Shown here: one piece after another, positions 46,136 to 57,300 of the stretch
Position numbering within the stretch: position 1 is the first letter of the stretch
How the letters are laid out: the number at the start of each line of letters is the position of its first letter
Origin: Nissolia schottii
Taxonomy: Eukaryota; Streptophyta; Magnoliopsida; Fabales; Fabaceae
Assembly: GCA_003254905.1 (NCBI GenBank)
Contig: QANU01045287.1
Span: forward strand, 507,295-571,294
DNA: 64,000 nt
Direction: 5' to 3'
Notes under the pieces: model-generated
Database searches by the model: none
What the model saw: only the letters and a program-made list of their open reading frames with translations
Told to the model about the DNA's origin: nothing
Program-made: the position numbers and the translations under genes

Positions 46136-49100
46136 CGTCCTTCCTTGCTTGCTTTTGTTTCCTTTTTCCCCTTTTTCTGAGTTTCTGCGCTTCCTTATTC
46201 TTTATATTGCTTGTGTTTCCAGAATTGTTTAGTTTTATTTATTTATTGTGAATAAAAAATATAATAAAATAATTTGCCCTTATAGGCGAGGGAAAGCAAA
46301 AGGAAAGGTTGAACGAAGAGTGGAAGAAAGAGAGTTGAATGGCGGTGTGCTTTATTTCCTCTCCTCGCTTTATTTAGCTGCCACAGCATGAGTATAAAGC
46401 TAGCAATGCGAGGACCCACTTCACTTTGTTTATTTTGTCTTGCTTTTCTTTTTTATCTTTTTTTTGTCAATCTTTTCTAAACCCCACTTATATAACCCCA
46501 TAATAATTATAACAAAAAAAAGAAGCCCAATTGTTCTTGGGCGTTGGTATTCACGAAATCTGCCGGACCTAAAATAACGTTTTAGTTGGATGGGCTGAAG
46601 AACTTATTGCCTATTGGGCCTATGGACCTTGGCTTATGGAACTTGTTTGATTAATTAATGACCACAAAGAAAAGAAAAGAAAAGAAAAAAGCAAAATAGA
46701 GTTTGTTTGATTTATCTCATAATTATTAGATACAAATAAATTAATTGGATGATTTTATCCTATCATGTATCACACAAAATATAAAATAAAATTATATTAT
46801 AGACTGTAAATTAATATTATCAAACCTTATATAAGGTAACAAAAATGTTTTGTTTGATAATTTTTAATTGCTCATTAAGCAAGAGAAAGCTCTTACTCTC
46901 ATTTATATTATCTATATTATAAAATTATCTACATTAAATTTTATTCCACGTGTCATTACCACTTTAATCCTACAATAAATAGTTTCAATAATTATAAATC
47001 AAATTCTCATAAATTATTAAATTATAACTTTATCTATTTTGACATGATACTAATGTTACTATAAGTTATTATAATTATATAATATGGCACTTGAAAAATA
47101 CTGTAGACATATTTTAATGTGGTATTAAACCAGAGTAGTTGGCACTTTTATTTTATATTAAGTTGTTGTATTTTTATGTGATATTAAAGTTAATATTTAT
47201 TAAAATAATATGAATATGAACTATGGACTATATTAAATTCACTTTTTTTTGTAGATAAAATCAGTGAATTATAAAATAAAAAAAATTATCATTATAGTAA
47301 ATCACTTTAAATTTTAAATTTCTTATATAAAAGTTAAAGCATGCATTCAACAATTAAAATTTTCGGTAATGCTATTATTGAAAATATATTTATTTTGATT
47401 TAGCATTATTTTTTGAATATCACTTTAAATATGTACCAACAAAATAATAACACTTTAAATTAATTGATATCTTTTTTTTGGGAAATTTTATCATAGAATA
47501 AATCAACCAAAAATTTGGCCCACTACCTGCACAAAGTTAGGCATACAATACTTACATTCAATATTTTACAATCTCAATTCTTCTATTTGAAAAACAAGGT
47601 TAAATCAAATCAAACTTAAGATATTATAATGCATTTGTATTAATACTCTTACCTATTTGATAAAAAAAAAATAGAGATAAATAAATCACAATATATTAAA
47701 TTTATGTTTTTATGTGATATTAAAATTATGATTTATTAAAATACATACAATTTTTGGCATCTAAAACAAATTTCCTAAAATTTAGAATTATAAATTAACA
47801 AAAATAATAAGAATATATTTCGGTTACCAATTATAATTATTATATTTACAAATTATAGATTGAATTAAACGATGATTATTCAATTTTGGATACCAATTAT
47901 GAACCATTGTTATGCATTTCCATTCTAATACAATTTAGAGTTTTCCTTCCATCTTTTATTGCAATAAGTCTTTTGGTTCTACTTTCCCTATATCTATGGC
48001 CTATTGCATTTTCACAACTCAAAATAATTTATTGGATTTTATATTTTAAGGTGACTTCGCAAAGAATTTCTTACATTCATGGCGGTTTAGAGTTTTTGCG
48101 TCGACGTGTTCTTACAAGAATACTAAGTGTTTCTCATATCATATATCACAACAAGAATTGTTAAGGAGAAACCACATTCAATCATTGTCTTTTGTATCGA
48201 CTACAATAAGTGTGAACTACTCTCTTGTAAGAGCATATCAAAGCACATATATTTCTTTCATCATTTTCTCTTCTACCCATCTCTTTTTCTTCTATATATC
48301 AATATTAGTTTCTTCATTTTCTCTAGAACATGCATTGATCATTATTATTTTTTTTTCAAAAGAAGCAAACAAAAATAGATAAATCAAAAGAAAATTTTCT
48401 TTTTTTTTTTCGTGTGTGTGTGTGTGTATATATATATATATTATCATCCATGTTATTTTTTAACAACATTTTTTATTTTTCATTTTTTTCTCTTTCTGAC
48501 TTCTGTGACTAATAAATAAATTGACAGGTTACAAATTTTGACTCAAACCCAAATGTTAATGGGCCTTGATGCATATGCATTAAAACTTAAAAGAAAAAAC
48601 TATATCACCTAAGAGGTTGTACCTGATTCGAGTAGGATTGTCACCTAAGAGGTTCTATGCTCTATACAAAGGTAAAAAAAAAATCTTATGCATTACCAAT
48701 TAGTTTGATATTGATAAAATTAAGATGCTTAATTTTGGTAGCATTAGTTGGTTTATAAACTTAATATTTATCATTTTAATAATTAAAATCATTTATTTAT
48801 TCTTTCCCTTGCAATTAAATTATAAAATAATTTTTTATCATTTTAATATTCATAATTTTGGAGACACAGATGACTCACATTAACTAATGTGTCACATAAT
48901 AAATAGATGGGAGCAAGAGCTTTTTCTTACTGAATGAGCAACTAAGAATTTATCTTATCAAATAATATAAAAGTAGATAGCATAAGATACTTTTAGCATT
49001 ATATAAGATTTTTAAGAGAAATTTGACAAAAAAGAATATTTTTAAGAGAACAAGTGATAATTTTTTTAATGCAACAAAAAAATATTTACCCCACTTAAAT

Positions 49101-52100
49101 TTTTACTATTTAAAAATAAATACCTCAAACTTTTAATCTTTTTAATTTAATTTAGAGTTTATCTAATCGACAAAATATCTAAATGATACGTTGATTAAAG
49201 ATTGACTAATCCATATTCACTTTTATCCTAACCATAAAAATGTTTACACATAAATCTCATTAGTCATGAAAACATTCCCACCCCTTCTACTTCTACCCCT
49301 ATCAAAATACTCTAATTTTATACATTTCAGTCCCTACTACTGTTTCCATTGTCACAATTTCAAGGACAATTAAATTTTGCTGATTCAAGATGAAGACGTC
49401 CATGATCATAATGCACAACACCTCTCTTCCTGCTGTTTCAGCAACACAATATCTCTTTCCCACGAGTCAGGAAAAATAACATTGATGAAAATTGAAAAGA
49501 GGAGGAGAACCAAGTTGATATAGACCCTTTTGTAATATGTGTATTTAGGATAGTATTAAGAATAATTAATACATGAGAATCTGTCTTTAGCATAAATATC
49601 AAGGGTTTGGCACAGGGTGATGCCAAGGAAATACGCCCTTAGCATATCTATGGTAAGACAAGGAGGGGAACTATGAGGCGTAATGGATTGGAGGGCTTTG
49701 GGCCCTGCCCCATATCCCAAAGATGTCATGGGATCCACTCCAAGGTCTTTTGGCCAGCTATGGAGCCTTGGGAACCAACTAAGGAATACGCCCTCGCGTA
49801 TAGGCTGGCAGCATTGATGGCAGAAGTCCCAACAGGTCGCAGGGCATATCTGATACACCCTCTGACGACCTGCTGAGGAAGTAAGCAGTGTGCAGCTCCT
49901 TTGCACGTTTTTAGAGCCCTTTTCCAATTGCCTAGGGGAGGGGACAAAAAGGAATTTCTGTTTTTACTAGGATTTGGGTGAAAGAGAGTGTATTGGGCAG
50001 AGATGAGAGGGATAGATACTGTTTGGGCTGCAGGCACAAGGACCCAGGCAGCCAGGGCCTTGACCTGCAGCCCCTAAAAGCGACGCCTCCTACAGAAAGT
50101 CTAAGAGAGCAGGGAATCCGAGAAAAAAAAGGCAGGAGAAGAGAAGAGAAGAAGGTTAAAAAGAAAAGAGAGATAAAGAAAAAAGGGGAAAACTAGAACC
50201 AGAACTAGGGAAAGAAAGAAAAGAGAGAAAACCAAAGAGAAAAACCACCTATTCACCATAGCCATGGCAGTAGAAAACCAAGAACAACATTCTTCCAGCA
50301 CCAGAGGGCATATACAATATTGATTGGTTCTCAAGCTCCATAGACCAAACCACCCACATAAGGGCTTGGATTGGGAGGCAAGGTTGTTCACCTCTCACAA
50401 TCCAACCCTCATAGTCCCCATTCCCACTTCCTTTCAACCTTTTTCCTTCCTTTATTTCCCAAAGTAAGCTTACAAACCCAAAATCTCATCTCAATCATCT
50501 TTCATTTTATGTTTTAAGCTTGTTTATCCAAACTAGTTTAAATCACAAGTATAATATATCTGCCACAATTAATGTCTCTCTCTCAAAAAATAAAATAAAA
50601 AACAACAAAATATATGGACTATTCTCTCCATTTTAATTTTATTATCAAATTCAGATCAACAAGAAGGCAAAGGAAATAAAATTAAATAAAATAAAAATAG
50701 AGCAAAATGAGTGTGACTAAAATAGTCAAAGCCACAATGCCCCCAACTTATTTAAGGAGAGGAACCAGGTCCCCGGAGATGTGAGCACCCATCACTCTCT
50801 CCAACCCTCCAAACAACTTCCCACCTACGTACACCGCCCCCGCCCCTGCTAGACAGCTCGACTGCCACGGAACCCCTGGCCAAGCAACAATCTCTGTGCC
50901 ATGTGGCACATGCAGCACCCACATCTCCCTATTATTATCACTGTCGTCTACGATATCATCATGATCACATAAACGGCTGGCCCGCGACGCTGGCGTCTTC
51001 TTTCTTTGCCGACGACGATGGCAATGGGTGGCGTCAGACTGTGGCTGGTGCTTAATGGGTTTGTTTTGGGCATGCTTTATGGTAAAAGGATTTGCATCCT
51101 CTAAAGTGATAAGGCTTTTTACCCTTAAATCAAAAAAGTGAGAAGAAAGACTCACTAACACTTTAGTGATAATGGAAAGTTTCACTTTACCTTTTAAAAT
51201 GAGCTATTCGATGTTGTACGTCAGAAAAAGTGTACTTTGGTCAAAACAGATTCCAAGAACCTATCCACGTCCTTGCTTACTCATTCTACGGCAACTAATG
51301 TGACTTTTGGCAACAAAGTTGAATAATAAAATTGTACAACATATAAAAATACATTAATATGTGAATGTATATAGGTTTTACATAATTATTGTACTTTACA
51401 TATGCTCTTACATATTATTGTATTTTTATACACTGTCCAATTTTATTGTTCAATTTCGTTGTTCAAATACCATTACCCTTTTATAGTCATGCTCCACTCT
51501 ATGGTTCTTGAAAAATGTTAGGCTATGTTTGGGAAGGTGGCTTAAGAAGGGAAGGGTTAAAATTAAGTAAATTGTGTTTGAGAGTGATTTTGTTGGATGA
51601 GATGGAATGGCCATAGAGGGATATATTATCCCTCACAAGTCCTCAATTTTTAACCCTCCAAATTGGGAGGTCAACAAGAAAATGAGATACATTTTTTTTT
51701 CCTCCTCTCCCTAAATACATCAAACTTTTAAATAAGAGGGTTACTCTCTTTCATTCTTTGTCTTTTCTTCTTGTTCGTTACTATCCATTTCCTTCTATTA
51801 CTAATAAAACTTCTAAACATAGCTTCAGTGAAATGTAAAAATTAAATATCAATTCTTATAAATGGTACTTGAAATTTTTTTATTTTATTTTTAAAAATGA
51901 TAAATGTCATTCATAAAAATAAATAAATTAATTTGTTAAGTGTTTTTAAACGTTACACTTGGTTCTTTTGTTACTAACATGCGTGCGCTGTGGTTTGTGA
52001 ATTATGGGGTGATTTTAGGAAGGATTTTTTTTTTAATTATTACACTTTTAATTACGAGATTGATTTCAATAAAAAATTTTACTTAAAAATTAACTGATAT

Positions 52101-52339
52101 GTATCATTAAAATGAATTTTAAGGTGATAATTTTAAATTAAATGTTTTTAATACATAATGTAATAATATATAAATAAATAATTACATAACGTATTATTAC
52201 TTATTTATTCGTATTATTATTATTTTTTATTCATAACGGAGTCGACGGCCATGTTTTATATAATATACGTCATATTATTTTAATAACTAAAGTTAATTTA
52301 TACATGAATTTCTGAAATTTAACGGTGCATGTTGGGTTA
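46136..52339. other. Gene-poor AT-rich region with one GC-rich island
   Basis: 46136-46400 is the upstream region of GBPL3. From 46.5 to 49.4 kb the DNA is very AT-rich with no recognisable gene; (GT)n then (AT)n lies at 48413-48440. A distinctly GC-rich, unidentified island lies at 49600-50110, followed by purine-rich DNA (50110-50250) and an imperfect hairpin (50362-50420). An ORF-like stretch at 50748-50930 (minus, tail HVPHGTEIVAWPG...) matches no family I know. A MITE-like element is at 51521-51825. Confidence 0.5.
51521..51825. mobile_element. MITE-like element with GGCTATGTTTGG ends
   Basis: The left end GGCTATGTTTGGGAAG is matched by the reverse complement of the right end, GAAGCTATGTTTAGAAG. 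The ~305-bp interior has opposing low-complexity tracts (GGGAAGGGTTAA near the left, CTCTTTC near the right) and no ORF. Target duplication is unclear, so the superfamily is not assigned. Confidence 0.5.
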
Positions 52340-52347
52340 ACACTCGT

Positions 52348-52692
52348 TAGGGGTGAACACGGGTTGTACCCAACCCGCCGACCCGCCAAATCCGACCCAA
52401 TCCGACCCGGACAGGTCGAGTTCGACCGGTCGGCGGGTCAAACCCGAGCGATCCGCTTATGTTGACGGGTCGAGTCTCGGGTTCAAAACTCTAAACCCGA
52501 CCCGACCCGACCCGNCCCCCGTCCCCTCCACCTCGCCTTCGTGGCTTCGCCCCCGTCCCCTCCGCGCCTTCGCGGCTTCGCCTTTTTCTCCCATTGCCAC
52601 CACCGTGTCCCTCGGACCCCCGCGACCCCCGCAGCCACCCCTAATTTTGCTGTTTGCTTTGTGTGACTCTGTGTGTGTGTGTGTGACTCTGT

Positions 52693-52730
<38 letters not shown>

Positions 52731-52966
52731 AGGGGGTGGGCTGTGGGCTATGTGGGCTGGGCTGTTTGCTGTGTTTTTTTTTTTTAAAAAAAAGTGGGCG
52801 GGTCACCCGCCGACTCGCCAAAACCTACCCGACCCAGGCAGGTGGCGGGTCTGGCGGGTACCCATAAAAAAATGCATTTTTTACCCGACCCGACCCGCCC
52901 GCCGGATGTCGGGTCAGGTCTGTGACACGGGCGGGTCCTACCCGACCTGACCCATGTGCACCCCTA
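52348..52966. mobile_element. Non-autonomous hAT element, 619 bp, perfect 8-bp TSD
   Basis: The termini TAGGGGTGAACACGGGT (left) and TAGGGGTGCACATGGGT (reverse complement of right) are short terminal inverted repeats of hAT type. Identical 8-base target duplications ACACTCGT flank the element at 52340-52347 and 52967-52974. The interior is rich in CCGACCCG/CGGGTCGG repeats near both ends and holds a (GT)n tract (about 52669-52729), one N (52515) and no transposase. A non-autonomous, relatively young insertion is inferred from the perfect duplication. Confidence 0.88.
52669..52729 (+). repeat. (GT)n microsatellite inside the hAT element
   Basis: GT units interrupted once or twice by GACTCTGTCTC-like bases. 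It probably expanded after or before the element inserted; it is part of its interior. Confidence 0.9.
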
Positions 52967-52974
52967 ACACTCGT

Positions 52975-54137
52975 CATTAGTAAGATATTTCCACACGTAT
53001 ACCTGGAGAAAATCACGAACACAATGTGATGAGTCAAAAGAATAAGAAAAATACAACCCACCAAAAAGTTAATGAAGGAAACAACTGGCCAGAAGTGAGT
53101 CGAAATGAGTCATACCAGTTGCAGATTAGGCTAGGCCTCCTTCTTAACAAGTCAAGTCGAGTTTAAGTTTATTTAGAATTGGGCTAAATTTTTGGGCTCA
53201 AGGTCAATTTATTAAGAGTTCATTGAGCTCGAACTAACTTACAAATCACTTAAACTTGATTAAATAACTCAAATTAAATACAAATTAAGTCTTTTATGCT
53301 TAATAAGCTATAACGTATGATCATAACAACATAGACTTAATAGTACTACCAATAATAATTATAACAAAAATAATAACAAAACATAATTATATACATACAT
53401 TGATATACATTTATATATATAAAGAGAGAGAGAGGTACGTGCTCATAACTGAGCCAGTTCACGGTATAATAAGTTGAACATAACAAAACTCAAACTTGAT
53501 TCTTTAATAAATGAATTGAAAATTTTGAATTCAAGCTAAACTCATGAAGTCGTGAGTTCAGCTTATCGAGTCATTAACAAATCAAGTTGGTGAACCTACT
53601 TTATCACACTGAAATTACGCACTTTTTTCTTTTCTTTTCCTCTGTGTGCTGTTTTCTAATTGGATTCATCAAGCACAGTTTTTATTTTCAGAGTTTTGAA
53701 ACTGTCATCTTGAAAATCCTTTCTCTACTATTTGGACTCGCAAAATATTCTTGATTGATATATAGCGCGTTTACGCAACATAAAATCCTACTGTCATGCT
53801 GCTCATAGTCCTTGCCCAATAACTAATTAAATTTCTTGCTAAGCATGGTCTAAACTCAGCATGGTTTTCTAAGACTATGGCCAATTGTATAAGAATAAGA
53901 ATGCAAATAAAATGGAAAAAGTATGCGTTTTCATCATTTGTGACGTGCTGTCTTTTCCATTCAATCACTTAATTTGCCATGTCGCACTGATTATCATGCC
54001 AAATTTGGAGACCTCTACACATTCTTAGCTTTTCTTTGAGTAGAAATTTAGTTAGACACAACCAAAACACTATTAGACACACTTAAAATATAAGGGACTT
54101 TCTCCGACTTTGTTAGGATGTACTAATTTGTATATGT
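52975..54137. other. Intergenic, no supported gene
   Basis: AT-rich DNA with scattered GAGCTC/CAAGTC-type short repeats (53130-53590) reminiscent of old DNA-transposon sequence. A TTAGACACACTTA motif at about 54080 has an inverted partner beyond the copia element. Confidence 0.5.
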
Positions 54138-54142
54138 ACAGG

Positions 54143-54375
54143 TGTTAGAATATGCAGCATGCATATTAGGGAAAGCTGAGAAAAGCAGAGAAGGATGAAA
54201 ACTTGGAAATGAATGAAAATTGCTTAGTGACTAGCTTGGCATTCAAGCAATGAACTCCTTATATACATCAATGAGTTAGTCTAAGTCTCTTCTAACTAAC
54301 TAACAGAATTAACTAACTTAACTACCATGTGATGCACATGGATAATAATTAACTTGTTACACAAGTAATTCAGTA
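54143..54375 (-). repeat. Copia 3' LTR
   Basis: 233 bp, starting TGTTAGAATATGC and ending CAGTA on the + strand. Homology to the other LTR stops exactly at CAGTA, after which the polypurine tract begins. Read on the element strand, the ends are TACTG...CTAACA. Confidence 0.92.
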
Positions 54376-54384
54376 CTCCCCCTT
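54376..54384 (-). other. Copia polypurine tract
   Basis: Reads AAGGGGGAG on the element strand directly before the 3' LTR, the position of the plus-strand primer. Confidence 0.75.
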
Positions 54385-57300
54385 AAGCTGGGAGGTACAA
54401 ATCTAACAAACCCAACTTGGAGATCAAACTATTGAACTTAGATGTTGGCAACCCCTTTGTGAGCAAATCCGCCAATTGGAATTTTCCTTTGACATGTGCA
54501 AGAAAAATCAATCCGGAATTGACTTTTTCACGGACAAAGTGACAATCGATCTCAATGTGCTTAGATCGCTCATGAAATGAAGGATTAGTGGCAATGTGAA
54601 TGGCAGCTTGGTTATCACAGAAACCCATTATAGGTCCAGGAGGAACTTCAAAAAACTGCAACAATGAAGTGAGCCAAGTGATTTCACTTGTTACAACTGA
54701 TAATGCTCGATACTCAGCCTCTGCAGATGATTTAGAAACGATGACATGCTTCTTAGACTTCCAAGACACCAAGGAATCACAAAAAAAACACAAAACCCCG
54801 TGGTTGATCGTCTAGTGTCGGGGCAAATCCCCCAATCCTCATTTGCATAGGCTTTGAGTGTCAATGAGGAATGAGAATTGAAGAAAACACCATGGCCAGC
54901 TCCCTTGATATATCTCAACAAGTGATAAACCGCATGTAGATGAAGGACTCGTGGTGAGGCCATGAGTTGGCTTAGCCGATTTACAACATATGTAATTTCT
55001 AGCCTTGAAATGGTGAGGTATATAAGCTTGCCTATGAGCCTACGATATAGAGAAACATCTTCAAGCAAATCTCCATCAGTAGAATTCAGTTTGAGGTTTG
55101 GTTCCATAGGTAAAAGGGCTGACTTAGCATCCAAGAAACTTGTTTCTTCACGAAAGGATAGGGCATATTTGTGTTGGCTTAAGCATATTCCTTTCAGTGA
55201 TCTAGCAATTTCTAAGCCAAGAAAGTATTTCAAATCTCCAATCAATTTAAGTGTAAACCATGACTGAAGTTGTTGTTTGACATCAACAATCCAGTTAGGA
55301 GAGAGACTAGCAATGATGATATCATCTTCATAGACAAGCAAGATGTTGAAAGCTTTTTACACACTCTCGTCATTTTTATATATCCTTCTTTACAGCTTTC
55401 AGATCCACAAGGAATCCAATTGTAGTATAGTCGGGTATGGTCGTATCCACAGAGAGTTGCACAAATACCATGCTTGAGTTTGCTAATTAAGCAATAGAGT
55501 GAAGGATTTGATTGATTGATTCTTAGATAAATAAATAAGATAAAAGATAAATAGGAAACAAATCGGAGGTAGATAAGGAAGCTTGTTGGAAATTGAATCC
55601 TATTATAGTTTCATGCATTCATTTACTCAATACATTAGAATTATCATTTCTTTGATTGCTCGCCACCAGTTCTTAACTTATTCATCTCTCTCGAGCATGA
55701 AAAGATCATTAGGTTTCCTTTATTATGCTGTCAATTTCTTGCACAAACTTAACAATGTAAACCAACGTTATTTCAGGTGTTAAAACGACTAATAACCCTA
55801 ATTCTATCTCTAGCAATTAGGTTTATCAGATGAATTGATTTAGTTCCAACTTTATGATGTCGTACTCACGCGCAACCATGCAGTTTGAAATCAAGGTTTT
55901 GGTAGCTAATCTAAAACAAGCATTAAGTGTAAAATCGATCCATGCAAATCATAGAAAATGATAGATTCACTAATGCAAAGGTTTATGGATACAATTACAC
56001 TATAATATTCATCAAAATCCCAACAACAAGAGGATTAGAAACCCATCTTACAAGAGAGAATATCAGAGGCAAGGTGATGGACGCTTACCATGACACGTTC
56101 TCACACTGTCATGGCAACGACCATCGTACTTCCTTGATCACTCTTGGCTCCTTTATTAGCCTCCTCTTTGTTGCTAAACTAACCTAAGATTTGAAGTACA
56201 GACAGCAATGAGATAGGACTGAATTCTGAGTTCTAAATTATGCCTTCAAGTGTGAGCCTCGGCCTCCTATTTATAGGCCAAAATTCACCAGGTCCGCTCA
56301 GTGGCCTCAGGGCACCGCTAAGCGGCGAAACTTTCTTCATCGCGAGGTTTTCTCTGTATGGTGGCTCTGCTCTGACATTATCTGTCAGAGCCGCTGAGCG
56401 GTGTCAAAGCAGGGTGGCAGGGCGGCTGCAGAGCTTGCTTCGCGGGTAAGTTTCTTCACTCTGAAGCAAGGGTTGCTGAGTGGCAGTTGAGTCTCGTCGA
56501 GCGGTGTTAGCGCTGAGCGTCCTTAGATTTCCGCTGAGCAGTACTTCTCTGAAAGCTCTTTCCCCTAGCTCTTTTGCCCCTTTTTCTTCTTGTTTTCATT
56601 CCTGTGGGATTTGTCCTTGAATTCTATACTTTTTACCTTCTTGTATCCATCTTTAGAAGATATTTATAATTCCTACAAAAGTGGGGAATTTAGTCAGATA
56701 ATTCATTGAAACCTAAGCAGACAAGTGTCATTTTACTAAGTGAAATTGCGTACATATGACACTCAACACAAGACCACCAAGTTTCCACCAGAACTTGAAT
56801 GAAAAAAGGAGTAATCATTTTTTTGATTGAGTAAAGCCTCTTGTGATTAGGGTGGTGGAAAACTTGTGAAACCATTGCCTTGATGTTTGTCTTAATCCAA
56901 ATATTGATTTATGAAGCTTGCAGACTAAGTGTTCTTTTTCCCCTTTAACTTGATATAGGCAAGTCCATGTACACTTCTTCAAAAAGATCACCATTTAAGA
57001 ATGCATTGTTGATGTCTAATTGAAAAAGGAACCGATTTTATTCTACCGCAATGCTTAGGAGAATTCTCATTGTGGTAAGTTTAACAACAAAAAGGAAAAT
57101 GTCCAAAAAATCAATTACTACTTGTTGAGTGTATCCCTTGGCAACCAACCTTGCTTTATATCTATTCACCTCTCCAGTAGGCTTATACTTTACTTTGTAA
57201 ATCTATTGGCAACCAATGGCATGCTGTCTAGGAGGAAGTGTGACAACAGACCAAGTTTGATTATCTTCAACAGCCTTCAATTCTTCTCGCATTGCTTGCT

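Noticed and set aside
49556..49927. 123-codon minus-strand ORF in the GC-rich island
   Set aside because: Other frames in the same stretch are also open and none resembles a protein family; reported only as a compositional island.
50748..51185. 145-codon minus-strand ORF
   Set aside because: No recognised domain, opposite-strand frames equally plausible, no splice-supported partner exons; left as unresolved DNA.
43148..52729. Possible CRISPR or satellite from GT/AC runs
   Set aside because: These are simple dinucleotide microsatellites; a plant nuclear genome is not expected to carry CRISPR arrays and no repeat-spacer pattern exists.
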